Below, piece by piece: positions 16,049 through 25,601 of a stretch of 64,000 bases of DNA. A program made the position numbers and the translations under genes. Source of the stretch: Flavobacterium sp. J372 (GTDB lineage: Bacteria; Bacteroidota; Bacteroidia; Flavobacteriales; Flavobacteriaceae). The notes below the pieces were generated by a model, which was not told the DNA's origin, made no database searches, and worked only from the letters and a program-made list of their open reading frames with translations. Every line of letters begins with the position of its first letter. Position 1 is the first letter of the stretch. The stretch spans positions 620,001 through 684,000 of the forward strand of contig NZ_JAJOMZ010000004.1 in NCBI RefSeq assembly GCF_024699965.1, in the 5' to 3' direction.

Positions 16049-16879
16049 ATGTTTGACAGCCTTATAAAATATTTTGAAAGTATTGACCCTGTGCTTGCAG
16101 CGCTTTATGCCACGCTTTTCACATGGTTTCTTACAGCGCTTGGAGCATCGGTAGTATTCTTTTTCAGGAATATGAACAGGATTGTGCTTGACGGTATGCT
16201 CGGTTTTACAGGAGGAGTGATGGTGGCTGCCAGCTATTGGAGCCTGCTGTCGCCGGCAATTGATATGAGTACCGGTGAGGGTTTCGTAAAAGTGATACCG
16301 GCCGCCGTTGGGTTTATACTCGGGGCGCTGTTTCTTTTCGGGCTTGATAAAGCTTTGCCGCACCTGCATATAAATTTTAAAGAAGAGGAGAAAGAAGGCT
16401 TTAAGACAAAAACGCCATGGCAGCGCACAACCCTGTTGGTTTTAGCCATTACATTACATAACATACCTGAAGGCCTTGCTGTTGGCGTACTCTTTGGCGG
16501 AGTGGCAGCTGGCATTCCTGAGGCAACGATTGCAGGAGCGTTAACACTGGCGATAGGAATCGGGATACAAAATTTTCCTGAAGGAATTGCTGTGTCAATG
16601 CCGTTGCGAAGGATGGGTATGTCACGCAAAAAAAGCTTTTTGTATGGTCAGTCTTCAGCGTTGGTAGAGCCAGTTGCAGGAGTTGTAGGCGCACTGGCAG
16701 TGTCATTTTTTACTCCTGTATTGCCGTATGCACTGGCTTTTGCCGCAGGCGCCATGATTTTTGTGGTGGTGGAAGAAGTTATACCTGAAACCCAACAAGC
16801 TAATAATACAGATATAGCTACTTTAGGCTTTATAGGCGGCTTTGTGGTAATGATGGTGCTTGATGTGGCTTTGGGTTAG
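16049..16879 (+). CDS. ZIP-family metal transporter (ZupT-like)
   Basis: 276 residues with about eight membrane helices. The ZIP signatures are present: HNIPEGLAVGVLFGG (helix 4) and NFPEGIAVSMPL (helix 5), with a charged cytoplasmic loop between about residues 105 and 130 (KEEEKEGFKTKTPWQRT). It imports divalent metals such as Zn, Fe or Mn, and is directly downstream of and presumably controlled by the DtxR/MntR regulator. ATG 16049 follows the regulator's stop without a gap. The stop codon overlaps that of the convergent small FeoB-associated gene. Confidence 0.92.
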   Translation: MFDSLIKYFESIDPVLAALYATLFTWFLTALGASVVFFFRNMNRIVLDGMLGFTGGVMVAASYWSLLSPAIDMSTGEGFVKVIPAAVGFILGALFLFGLDKALPHLHINFKEEEKEGFKTKTPWQRTTLLVLAITLHNIPEGLAVGVLFGGVAAGIPEATIAGALTLAIGIGIQNFPEGIAVSMPLRRMGMSRKKSFLYGQSSALVEPVAGVVGALAVSFFTPVLPYALAFAAGAMIFVVVEEVIPETQQANNTDIATLGFIGGFVVMMVLDVALG

Positions 16880-16998
16880 TGACACCCGCAATCATCGCCA
16901 CAGCCGGGTTTCTTTTTCTTCTTGAGGAAAAATTTCTTTATCAGGAAAGCTACTGCACCTAATACGATAATATATACTATGATTTCCTGCATATCCAT
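16876..16998 (-). CDS. FeoB-associated Cys-rich membrane protein
   Basis: A 40-residue protein, too short for routine gene calling. It begins MDMQEIIVYIIVLGAVAFLI (one membrane helix), continues with a KKFFLKKKKK basic cluster and ends PGCGDDCGCH. Proteins of this layout follow feoB in many Bacteroidota and are named FeoB-associated Cys-rich membrane proteins. The three cysteines and terminal histidine suggest metal handling at the inner membrane face. It starts 1 nt after the feoB stop and its stop overlaps the zip gene stop on the other strand. The role is inferred from context. Confidence 0.8.
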   Translation of the reverse strand: MDMQEIIVYIIVLGAVAFLIKKFFLKKKKKPGCGDDCGCH

Positions 16999-16999
16999 C

Positions 17000-19102
17000 T
17001 TACTTGAGTAATTGGTAAGCTATCAGCGAAACAACGTAGGCAAAAGTACTCATCCCGAACAATTGAATCAGCGGCCATTTCCAGGTGTTGGTTTCCTTTT
17101 TTGTGATGGCAAGCGTACTGATGCACTGCATGGCGAAAGCATAGAAGAGCAAAAGTGAAATACCTGTTGCAAAATTGAATACCTTTTCACCGGTAGCAGG
17201 ATTTACTTCGGCAGCCATGCGTTCTTTAATGGTGGCTTCTTCTTCGCCGCTGCTGCCAATGTTGTATATGGTAGCTAAAGTGCCCACAAATACTTCACGC
17301 GCCGCGAAAGAAGACACTATCGCGATGCCGATTTTCCAGTCATAACCCAACGGGCGGATAACAGGCTCTATGCCTTTGCCTACTATGCCGATATATGAAT
17401 TTTCAAGCTGATATGAGGCTACTTTGTCATTTAATTGTTGTTCGGTCAAACCGGAATTATCTTGGTTAAGTACGATTTCTTCAGCATTCCCGAAATCATC
17501 TCCGGGGCCATGAGAACCTAAAAACCATATTATAATGCTCAGCGCCAAAATGATTTTGCCTGCACCATATACAAATGCCTTTGTTTTTTCTAAAACATTG
17601 ATGCCGACATTCTTGGCCAGTGGCAGCTTGTAGTTTGGCATTTCAGCGACAAAAAAGCTTTTGTGCTTTGTTTTAAGAATTTTGTTGAGGATGTAGGCTG
17701 AAGCGATTGCACCTGCAAAGCCAAGCAAGTACAAAGCCATAAGGGTTAATCCCTGTAAGTTGAAAATACCTGCAACACTCTGTTCGGGAATTATTAGTGC
17801 AATCAATATGGCATAAACCGGTAGCCTCGCCGAACATGTTGTAAATGGCGTTACCAATATCGTGATAAGCCGTTCCCGCCAGTTTTCAATGTTTCGCGCA
17901 GCCATTATCGCCGGTATGGCACATGCCGTGCCTGAGATAAGCGGTACAACACTCTTTCCGCTCAGGCCAAAGGGCTTCATGAGGCGGTCCATTAAAAAGA
18001 CAACGCGGCTCATATAACCTGTTTCTTCAAGTATTGAAATAAAGAAAAACAAGAAAGCAATCTGCGGAATGAATATTACAACACCGCCAATACCCGGAAT
18101 AACACCTTCAGCAATCAGGTCGGTAAGCTTTCCGGCAGGAAGATTACCCGCCGCGAACGACCCAAGCCAGGCAAAACCCTCATCTATAACATCCATCGGG
18201 ATGCTTGCCCATGAGAATATCGACTGGAATATCAGCATCAGTATCGCAAAAAATATCACATAACCCCAAACTCTGTGAATCAGTATCCTGTCTAACGATG
18301 CGCGCAAACCCTTCGCTTTGCTGCTGTCAACAGTCATTCCTGTTTTCAGCACATCATTAATAAATTGATAACGCTTTATGGTTTCTTTTTGCTGCAGTTT
18401 TTTCAGTTCGCTCGGAGTTTTGGTAAACGACCTTCCCAACATATCTTTTTTGTCAGATATACCGTAATTCACATCCTGCGTTATTACCAGCCAAAGCTTG
18501 TACAGCAACTGGTTAGGGAAAGCGTGCCGAAGGCTGTCAAAGTATGGCCTGTCTATTTCGCTGGCATGAAGGCATGGTTCTGTAGAGAGTGATTTATACT
18601 CAACAATCATTTCCTTAAGCTCGGTGATACCTATATTCTTACGCGAGCTCACCAATGCTATTTTAGTCCTGAGATGCTCTTCAAGGTAAGGTACATCAAG
18701 GGAAATGCCTTTCTTTTCCATCCTGTCGCACATATTTATAACGAGTATGGCCGGAATTTCGAGGTCTTTTATCTGGGTAAAAAGCAACAGGTTTCGTTTC
18801 AGGTTTTCAACATCCGTAACCACTACAGCAACATCAGGAAAGTCTTTATCATTGCGGTTCAGCAAAAGCTCAATCACAACATTTTCATCTATAGAGCTGG
18901 CATTAAGGCTGTATGTTCCGGGGAGGTCAACAATTTCACCTTTTATATTACCCGGCAGTTTGCAGACACCTGCCTTACGTTCTACGGTAATGCCCGGATA
19001 GTTACCCACCTGCTGATTTAAGCCTGTAAGCCTGTTAAAAACAGAAGTTTTTCCTGTATTCGGGTTGCCGATGAGCGCTATTTTCAGGGTGTTTTTTTCC
19101 AT
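17000..19102 (-). CDS. feoB: Ferrous iron transporter FeoB
   Basis: 700 residues. The N-terminal GTPase domain shows G1 GNPNTGKTS, G3 DLPGTYSL and G4 NMCD, followed by a helical linker and the membrane part with the gate motifs (CAIPAIMAARNIENWRERL, TTCSARLPVYAIL). FeoB imports Fe2+ across the inner membrane under GTPase control. It sits between feoA (2 nt upstream) and the 40-residue Cys-rich partner (1 nt downstream). Length and motifs are those of a normal active FeoB. Confidence 0.97.
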   Translation of the reverse strand: MEKNTLKIALIGNPNTGKTSVFNRLTGLNQQVGNYPGITVERKAGVCKLPGNIKGEIVDLPGTYSLNASSIDENVVIELLLNRNDKDFPDVAVVVTDVENLKRNLLLFTQIKDLEIPAILVINMCDRMEKKGISLDVPYLEEHLRTKIALVSSRKNIGITELKEMIVEYKSLSTEPCLHASEIDRPYFDSLRHAFPNQLLYKLWLVITQDVNYGISDKKDMLGRSFTKTPSELKKLQQKETIKRYQFINDVLKTGMTVDSSKAKGLRASLDRILIHRVWGYVIFFAILMLIFQSIFSWASIPMDVIDEGFAWLGSFAAGNLPAGKLTDLIAEGVIPGIGGVVIFIPQIAFLFFFISILEETGYMSRVVFLMDRLMKPFGLSGKSVVPLISGTACAIPAIMAARNIENWRERLITILVTPFTTCSARLPVYAILIALIIPEQSVAGIFNLQGLTLMALYLLGFAGAIASAYILNKILKTKHKSFFVAEMPNYKLPLAKNVGINVLEKTKAFVYGAGKIILALSIIIWFLGSHGPGDDFGNAEEIVLNQDNSGLTEQQLNDKVASYQLENSYIGIVGKGIEPVIRPLGYDWKIGIAIVSSFAAREVFVGTLATIYNIGSSGEEEATIKERMAAEVNPATGEKVFNFATGISLLLFYAFAMQCISTLAITKKETNTWKWPLIQLFGMSTFAYVVSLIAYQLLK

Positions 19103-19104
19103 GT

Positions 19105-19335
19105 TTATTCCCTGACTTCCACAAAAATTTCAGAGGCAGTTTCTCTGCGTATCGCCAGGTGGCTGTCATTTACATTAATGTAAATTGGGTCGCCAAGCGG
19201 TGCAGCCTGCATCATTTCAACTACATTGCCGGGCAGGCAGCCCATCTCAATCAGCTTGAGCGGGATGGCATCAATATCAAAACCTGTAATTGTGGCGCGT
19301 TGCCCTTTTTTAAGTGCAGCAAGTGTAGTTTCCAC
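19105..19335 (-). CDS. feoA: FeoA, SH3-like regulator of FeoB
   Basis: 76 residues with the FeoA SH3 fold: TTLAALKKGQRATITGFD at the N-terminus and PLKLIEMGCLPGNVVEMMQA in the centre, then PLGDPIYINVNDSHLAIR. FeoA is a small cytoplasmic partner needed for FeoB activity. The start is GTG at 19335; no ATG is available upstream in frame. feoB follows 2 nt after its stop. A 15-bp near-palindrome lies immediately upstream. Confidence 0.93.
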   Translation of the reverse strand: METTLAALKKGQRATITGFDIDAIPLKLIEMGCLPGNVVEMMQAAPLGDPIYINVNDSHLAIRRETASEIFVEVRE

Positions 19336-19350
19336 TTTATTTAGAATAAA
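19336..19350. promoter_or_regulatory. AT-rich near-palindrome directly upstream of feoA
   Basis: TTTATTTAGAATAAA, arms TTTATT / AATAAA, abuts the GTG start of feoA. It could be a Fur/DtxR-like operator or only a chance AT-rich site; no clear -7 element is next to it. Confidence 0.3.
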
Positions 19351-19392
19351 TCAAGATGGCGAAATTACGAAATTATTAACAAACAGGCAGGG

Positions 19393-20082
19393 TTATTCAT
19401 TTTCACTCAGCCAGTTGATGTCTTCCAGAAGGTCTTCAACATTCTTTTCACCTTTAATGTCTTTGTCAAGATTGGTGCCATTATAAAATCCGCGGATGCG
19501 TCCTTTTGTATCAACCAAAATGAAGTTTTCAGTATGAACCATGTCATACAGCTCTTTACTATCGGTTGTTTCAACAGCCAGGTATGATTTTCGGGCTATA
19601 TAATAAATGTCTTTCTTATCACCCGTTACCAAATTCCATTTACTGTCAATCACACCTTTCTTTTTCGCATATTCTTTCAGTACGGCAAAATTATCAATAT
19701 CAGGCGTTACCGAATGTGACAGCAGCATTACCTTAGGGTTATCTTTTATACGCTCCTGCAGCCACGCCATATTTGTAGTCATAATAGGGCAAATGGTAGG
19801 GCAGGTAGTGAAGAAAAAATCTGCAACATAAATTTTGCCTTCGTAATCTTTATTGGTCACAGTTTTGCCGTTTTGGTTGGTAAACGAAAATGGCGCAATC
19901 CTGTGGTCACGGCTTATGTATTGTATTGTAGTGTCAACCAGCTTTGGGTTTACATCGCTGGGGTTGTAAACCGGCAATCTTTTAGGAGGCGAAAGCACCA
20001 TGTAAAATGTGGTGAGTATAATAACAGACAGTACGGCCATTGTTATTATGAAAAGGCGGTATTTTTTAAAGAAAGATGGCAT
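19393..20082 (-). CDS. SCO1/SenC-family copper chaperone
   Basis: 229 residues: N-terminal membrane anchor (about 8-30, LFIITMAVLSVIILTTFYMV) and a periplasmic thioredoxin-like domain. Copper ligands are visible as TTCPTICPIM (CxxxCP) and the distant His of YDMVHTENFILVD. It delivers copper to the CuA site of cytochrome c oxidase or keeps that site reduced. It lies between feoA and the M13 peptidase gene, with a candidate -7 element TAATTTTG (minus, 20099-20106) 16 nt upstream. Confidence 0.92.
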   Translation of the reverse strand: MPSFFKKYRLFIITMAVLSVIILTTFYMVLSPPKRLPVYNPSDVNPKLVDTTIQYISRDHRIAPFSFTNQNGKTVTNKDYEGKIYVADFFFTTCPTICPIMTTNMAWLQERIKDNPKVMLLSHSVTPDIDNFAVLKEYAKKKGVIDSKWNLVTGDKKDIYYIARKSYLAVETTDSKELYDMVHTENFILVDTKGRIRGFYNGTNLDKDIKGEKNVEDLLEDINWLSENE

Positions 20083-20212
20083 CAGCAGAAAATTTATTCA
20101 AAATTACGAATGAAAGCAGATTAACCGAATTATACTGATGGCGTACAACGTTAAAGTTTATCGTTTCAACTGATGTTTTGCATTTATGGCACAACTTTTT
20201 CCTTTAGATTGC

Positions 20213-20220
20213 TAAATTTG
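20213..20220 (+). promoter_or_regulatory. -7 element of the M13 peptidase gene
   Basis: TAAATTTG lies 23 nt upstream of the ATG at 20244. No matching TTTG at the -33 position. Confidence 0.45.
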
Positions 20221-20243
20221 TAATAAACACAATTTATACATAT

Positions 20244-22298
20244 ATGAAAAATAATAAAATTGCCATTGCCGCACTTGCACTGGGCATTTCAGCTGCAGGG
20301 TTTGCCCAGAGCAAACCTGCACAGCAAAAGCCAGGAATCAACCTGCAGTATATGGACGCTAAAGTGAAGCCGGGAGAAGATTTCTTCAGGTACGTGAACG
20401 GTACCTGGCTTGACAAAACTGATATCCCTGCTGACAAAACCCGTTGGGGAAGTTTTGATGAGCTGCGCGAAACAACTAATAATGATGCCCTCGCGATACT
20501 TAAAGAGGCAGCGGCTAACAAAAGCCTGAAGTCTAATACCGACCAGGGCAAGGCAGCAAATCTGTACCGCACCATTATGGATACCGTGGCACGAAACAAA
20601 GCCGGAATTACACCCCTTAAACCCTACCTGAAAAAAATAGATGCTGTTAAAGATGTAAAATCGTTGCAGGCATTACTTCAGGAAATGGAGTGGGAAGGTG
20701 GCCTTGGCTTTTTTGGCGCAGGCGTAGGAACCGATGCTAAGAACAGCACACGCAATGTTGTGTACATAAGCCCGGGGGCATTAGGCTTACCCGACAGGGA
20801 TTACTACGTAAGCGAAGATGCCGACTCAAAAGAGAAGCGTGAAAAGTACGTACAGCATGTTGCCCGTATGTTGAAATACCTTGGCTACAATGATACAAAG
20901 GCTAAAGATTATGCCAACCGTGTGCTTGCTTTTGAAACAGCTATGGCAAAGCCGCGCTTTGACCGTGTAGAACGCCGTGACCGACGTAAAAGTTACAACC
21001 CTATGACGGTTGCAGAACTTCAAAAGCTTACGCCGGCCATCAATTGGAATGAATACCTTAAAGGTGTGGGCATTACTAAAGTCGACACAATTATTGTTAG
21101 CCAGCCAAAGTACATGACAGCCATGCAGGATATCCTTGTGAAAAAGAATATTGAAGACTGGAAAGCTTACATGACCTGGACATTGCTTGACAATTCGGCT
21201 TCAAAACTTTCTACAGACATTGAAACTGCCAATTGGGAATTTTACAGCAAAACGCTTCGTGGCGCTTTAAAAGAAGAGTCTCGTGACAAAAATGCGCTGC
21301 AAACTATAAATGGTTCGGTTGGTGAAGCATTAGGCAAGCTTTATGTTGAGAAGAAATTTCCTGCGGAGGCTAAAGCCAAAGCTGAGAGCATGATAAAGAA
21401 CGTGATGCTGGCGTATGAAAACCGCATTAACCGCTTGCCGTGGATGGCTAAATCTACACGCGAAAATGCCATTACCAAGCTTCGCAAAATGACAGTGAAG
21501 ATTGGCTATCCTGACAAATGGAAAGACTATTCGGCGCTTACCCTGCAAAGCCCTGAAGAGGGTGGTACATACTTCAATAACGCTAAAAATGTTTCACGCT
21601 GGAGATACCAGAAGTCGCTTGAGAAACTTGGCAAACCGGTTGATAAAACCGAATGGGGCATGGCGCCTCAGATTGTAAACGCTTACTTTAACCCAAGCAA
21701 CAATGAGATTGTTTTCCCTGCGGGGATATTGCAGCCGCCGTTTTATGACTATCGTGCAGATGAGGCTGTAAACTACGGAGGTATTGGCGGTGTTATAGGC
21801 CACGAGATATCTCACGGCTTTGACGATTCAGGAGCCCGCTACAATGCTGACGGTAACCTTGTGAACTGGTGGAGTGATGAAGACTTAGAGAAATTTACCG
21901 GATTAGGCGGTGCACTGGCCGACCAGTATAGCGCACTTGAGCCACTGCCGGGAACTTTTGTTGATGGTAAGTTTACCCTCGGTGAAAACATTGGCGACCT
22001 TGGCGGAGTTAATGCAGCATATGACGGCCTGCAGCTTCACCTGAAACAGAACGGCAACCCGGGACTGATTGACGGATTCACGCCGGAGCAGCGCTTCTTT
22101 ATGTCATGGGCTACTATATGGAGGGGCAAATCACGTGATGAGGCTATAAAAAACCAGGTAAAGACCGACCCGCACTCTCCGGGCCAGTACAGGGCGTATG
22201 TACCGCTGCAAAATGTTGATGCATTCTATGAAGCTTTCGGTATAAAAGAAGGTGATAAAATGTATGTAGCGCCAGATAAGCGTGTAAAAATATGGTAG
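20244..22298 (+). CDS. M13-family zinc metallopeptidase (PepO/neprilysin type)
   Basis: 684 residues with a signal peptide (MKNNKIAIAALALGISAAGFAQ). The zinc site is VIGHEISHGFDD (HExxH) with the third ligand in LGENIGDLGGV; the substrate-binding NAYFNPSNNEIVFPAGILQP and the C-terminal KTDPHSPGQYRAYVPL blocks are also typical. It is expected to cut peptides in the periplasm or outside. It stands alone, has its own -7 element, and its stop is only 1 nt from the stop of the convergent MBL hydrolase gene. Confidence 0.96.
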   Translation: MKNNKIAIAALALGISAAGFAQSKPAQQKPGINLQYMDAKVKPGEDFFRYVNGTWLDKTDIPADKTRWGSFDELRETTNNDALAILKEAAANKSLKSNTDQGKAANLYRTIMDTVARNKAGITPLKPYLKKIDAVKDVKSLQALLQEMEWEGGLGFFGAGVGTDAKNSTRNVVYISPGALGLPDRDYYVSEDADSKEKREKYVQHVARMLKYLGYNDTKAKDYANRVLAFETAMAKPRFDRVERRDRRKSYNPMTVAELQKLTPAINWNEYLKGVGITKVDTIIVSQPKYMTAMQDILVKKNIEDWKAYMTWTLLDNSASKLSTDIETANWEFYSKTLRGALKEESRDKNALQTINGSVGEALGKLYVEKKFPAEAKAKAESMIKNVMLAYENRINRLPWMAKSTRENAITKLRKMTVKIGYPDKWKDYSALTLQSPEEGGTYFNNAKNVSRWRYQKSLEKLGKPVDKTEWGMAPQIVNAYFNPSNNEIVFPAGILQPPFYDYRADEAVNYGGIGGVIGHEISHGFDDSGARYNADGNLVNWWSDEDLEKFTGLGGALADQYSALEPLPGTFVDGKFTLGENIGDLGGVNAAYDGLQLHLKQNGNPGLIDGFTPEQRFFMSWATIWRGKSRDEAIKNQVKTDPHSPGQYRAYVPLQNVDAFYEAFGIKEGDKMYVAPDKRVKIW

Positions 22299-22299
22299 G

Positions 22300-23394
22300 C
22301 TAAGGGAGTCCTTCCCACCATTTTTTAAATATAATATCAGGATTATCAAATGCCGCTTTTTCACCAATCATGGGTGTAAAGAGCGGCATTTTTTCTTTAT
22401 CTGCTTCCGCACATATAGCGTGTATAGGTTCGTCCCAATCGTGCAGTGCAAGAGAGAATTTGCCCCAATGCACCGGCATAAGTTTCTTCGCCTTAAGATC
22501 TGTAGTAGCTTTTACAATTTCATCAGGCAGCATGTGTATATAGCGCCAGTATTCATTATACTGTCCGCATTCCAGTATAGCAATGTCAAAAGGCCCGAAA
22601 GCGTCTCCAATGGTTTTAAAATGCGTACCGTAACCGGAATCTCCTCCGAGGAATAACCTGAAGGATGGTGTCTGTAACACAAATGCTGCCCATAAAGATG
22701 TGTTGCGCTTAAGCCCCCTGCCGGCGAAATGCCGCGCAGGCACAGCAGTCATTTCAAAACCTTCAAAAAGCTGTACTGAAGCATTCCAGTCCAATTCTGT
22801 AACACAGCTCATATCAAAGCCCCATCGCTCAAAATGTTGGCCAGTGCCCAAACCGGTTATGATGCGCTTTGTTTTGCTTTTCAGATTTAAAACAGTGTCA
22901 TAATCCAAGTGATCCCAATGGTCATGCGTTATAATCAGGTAGTCAATCTCAGGCATGTCTTCAGCAGTATACTTATTTGTATAAGCAAAAGCTTTTGTAG
23001 TAAAACTTACCGGCGATGCTTGCCCGCTAAAAACAGGGTCAACTAAAAATTTTTTACCATCTGCCTGCAAAAAATAAGATGAATGCCCAAACCAGACAAT
23101 TATGTTTTCATCAGGCTGTAAAATCTTTAAATTAGTTTTTACAGCCGGCAAAGCCTGGTTTGGCTTGCTGCGCTTACTTTGGTGAAAGAAAAATTTTTCA
23201 AAAACCGTAAAATAGCTCACACCTTCAGCAAGCGCAGGTGTGATTTCCAGGTTCTGAAATTGCCCGTCTTTATAATTAGGCGAGCGCCGGATTTCTTCAA
23301 GCCGCCTGCCTGAAGGCCTTCGCCCAAAACGCTCTGTTTTCAGGAACAAAATAAAGAAAACCGCAATCGATATAAAAACTATCAGAACGGTCAT
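22300..23394 (-). CDS. MBL-fold metallo-hydrolase with N-terminal membrane anchor
   Basis: 364 residues. A membrane helix (about 2-20, VLIVFISIAVFFILFLK) precedes a metallo-beta-lactamase domain with ITHDHWDHLDYD (HxHxDH), FGHSSYFLQADGKKFLVDP and, distally, MPVHWGKFSLALHDW. The pattern is that of the UlaG/NAPE-PLD-like lactonase and phospholipase branch. The substrate is unknown. Its ATG overlaps the stop of the T9SS metalloprotease gene by 1 nt, so the two may be translationally coupled, but a functional link is not obvious. Confidence 0.9.
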   Translation of the reverse strand: MTVLIVFISIAVFFILFLKTERFGRRPSGRRLEEIRRSPNYKDGQFQNLEITPALAEGVSYFTVFEKFFFHQSKRSKPNQALPAVKTNLKILQPDENIIVWFGHSSYFLQADGKKFLVDPVFSGQASPVSFTTKAFAYTNKYTAEDMPEIDYLIITHDHWDHLDYDTVLNLKSKTKRIITGLGTGQHFERWGFDMSCVTELDWNASVQLFEGFEMTAVPARHFAGRGLKRNTSLWAAFVLQTPSFRLFLGGDSGYGTHFKTIGDAFGPFDIAILECGQYNEYWRYIHMLPDEIVKATTDLKAKKLMPVHWGKFSLALHDWDEPIHAICAEADKEKMPLFTPMIGEKAAFDNPDIIFKKWWEGLP

Positions 23395-25556
23395 TACTGC
23401 TTCACAATCCTGAAATTAGCCTGTTTATTATCATTGGCAACGCGGAAGAAATAAACACCGTTTGCGTATGACGAAATGTCCATAGCTGCTTCAGAAGCAT
23501 TAACGGTTTTCTTTGTAAGCAGCTGCCCTGTTACATTATAAACAGATACAGTTGTAAACGTTTCAGAAGACTTAATATTTACAACTCCAGATGATGGGTT
23601 AGGATAATAGCTGAAATTTGCAAATGTGACATCATCTGTACCTAAAGATGCGCATGAAACTGTAGCATTCCAACCGGCGGCAACACTAAACACATCACTT
23701 ATAAATTTAAATGTCAGGGATCCGTCTGGAGCTGTAGATTCTATCGTTCCCGGGCTGTTTGTGCCTGAATATGTATTTATCAGGTTTTCAGCTGTTGCGG
23801 TTGGCCCATTGTAAACATAAAGAAAATCGTAATCAGCTTCGGTGTTAAACGACTGGAATTCTACCCTTACTTTTGTACCGGGTGTAGTAGGTGAGTAAGT
23901 CCTTAAAAGATATTGGTTATTGCCATAGTTTGCACTAGTACCGCCAGTATCGGTAAATTGTACGCCCGAACAAACATCAACAGGGTTTGTTGCAAAAATG
24001 AAGTTTCTTATTTCAGGATTTTGGCCGAAGGCACAAAGCGGCCTAACACTTAACCTGTAATATGTATTGGGAGTGAGGCCTGTAGTAGTAAAACTGTTAG
24101 TATTTGCGGTCTGCCAGCCAATAGTTGGTGCACTTACGGCTGTACGTACAGCCTGCCATGGCCCCGGTGAGTTATTAATGGTTGTCCAGGTTATTGTGGC
24201 TTCTGTCGTGCTTACCGATGTAATTGCAAAATCATTTACGGTATTTATACAGGTATTTATACAATCTGTACTTAGGCATGTTGAGCCTTCTACATGGTTA
24301 AGTATGCGTTGTTTAGGCTGAGGGCCAAAGCCATTTGAAAAATTGATACCGACATTTGGTACCAGATGGCAATAGCTCATTATGGTGCCTTTTACTGATG
24401 ATGTAGGGATTGGGCCCTGTGCACAGTTCCCTTCAATATATCCTTGTGATGAGCCACAGCCGTCAATGGCGGTATTGTTGCCATTCCAGTAGCAGCCGTG
24501 AGTATGGGGTGAACCGAGAAGGTGCCCAAACTCATGGGTTATTACCTGCACTGTCCATGAAAAAGCAGGTACATTGGCATAATCAAAAAATACATCGGAA
24601 TAGCTGAAATTATTGTCGCTGCATATGCCTGCAATAGTTACGGCGACACCGCCAAGCCCACCAGGATCTATGCCTAACAACTGCCCAAGGTCCCCGTCAA
24701 AAACCGGCCTTAGCGTTCCGAATTGTGAAAGGTAATCACCTGATGAATCGCCAGTATAAGGGTCTTGCGTGGTCCAGATATAAAAAGACCTTAAAGCGGT
24801 GGTTATGTTATCATTGTTAAACAATGTCTGTACATTATTATATACCGATGTCATCCATACACCTGTTTGCTGGGTACTGCTGCCATTTTGCTGGTAAAGG
24901 TCATAATCAATTTCAAAATACATGGTAACGCAGCGTGTGCTTTGAATGCTTTGTTCACTGTCAGACTGCCTTTGTGGTGCAACATCTTCAGGATCTTGCG
25001 TATGGCAGGCAAAAGTATTAGGGATAGCAAGGTTAGCATCTGAGTAAATAATATAAGTGCCACTGTCTTCACGAAGTTGTTTTGCTACAACAAGGTTGCC
25101 ATATTCGCCAGATGAAATTATGCCATTCATCTCGCTTTCAAAGAAGTTGAACGAAGCAACAGAAGTCATATCTCTCTCAACAATGCCGCGGTAATGTATG
25201 CCTTTTGTAAAAGCTATATTAGCCTGTTTATCAGTATCTATATGAAAGCCCGGCGCAAAAATGTCAACTTTGTAAAGCTGAACTGTCACAACCCGGTTAT
25301 TATAGGGTATAGAAAGGCTAAAGGTTTCGGGCGCTTCAGTAACAATTGATTTCAGTAACTGCTCATCAATAACGGCAAAAGTAGCATTACGCACAACAGC
25401 CGCTTTGTTGTCCTGCGGTGTAATTACTGAAAGTGGTGCAGTGTTCTTAAAAGACTTGCCTTCCGCCGTAAGCTGCTGTATTTGTTCTGCAACTTTTTGT
25501 TGGGCAAACAGTGAGAACGCGCTGAAAAGCGCTGTAAGTATGTAAATTTTTTTCAT
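23394..25556 (-). CDS. Secreted reprolysin-like metalloprotease with T9SS type A signal
   Basis: 720 residues in five parts: signal peptide (MKKIYILTALFSAFSLFAQQ), propeptide, M12-like zinc protease domain (VITHEFGHLLGSPHTHGCYW, the HExxHxxGxxH motif), a fibronectin type III domain (about 430-520), a CUB-like domain (about 525-640, RVEFQSFNTEADYDFLYVYN), and a C-terminal T9SS sorting domain (YYPNPSSGVVNIKS to FRIVKQ). It should be exported through the outer membrane by the type IX system and released or anchored. Gene neighbours do not suggest a substrate. Confidence 0.92.
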   Translation of the reverse strand: MKKIYILTALFSAFSLFAQQKVAEQIQQLTAEGKSFKNTAPLSVITPQDNKAAVVRNATFAVIDEQLLKSIVTEAPETFSLSIPYNNRVVTVQLYKVDIFAPGFHIDTDKQANIAFTKGIHYRGIVERDMTSVASFNFFESEMNGIISSGEYGNLVVAKQLREDSGTYIIYSDANLAIPNTFACHTQDPEDVAPQRQSDSEQSIQSTRCVTMYFEIDYDLYQQNGSSTQQTGVWMTSVYNNVQTLFNNDNITTALRSFYIWTTQDPYTGDSSGDYLSQFGTLRPVFDGDLGQLLGIDPGGLGGVAVTIAGICSDNNFSYSDVFFDYANVPAFSWTVQVITHEFGHLLGSPHTHGCYWNGNNTAIDGCGSSQGYIEGNCAQGPIPTSSVKGTIMSYCHLVPNVGINFSNGFGPQPKQRILNHVEGSTCLSTDCINTCINTVNDFAITSVSTTEATITWTTINNSPGPWQAVRTAVSAPTIGWQTANTNSFTTTGLTPNTYYRLSVRPLCAFGQNPEIRNFIFATNPVDVCSGVQFTDTGGTSANYGNNQYLLRTYSPTTPGTKVRVEFQSFNTEADYDFLYVYNGPTATAENLINTYSGTNSPGTIESTAPDGSLTFKFISDVFSVAAGWNATVSCASLGTDDVTFANFSYYPNPSSGVVNIKSSETFTTVSVYNVTGQLLTKKTVNASEAAMDISSYANGVYFFRVANDNKQANFRIVKQ

Positions 25557-25601
25557 AGCTAATTTTAAAATATTACCATTGTTATTGTAACACGGTGATG
25601 C

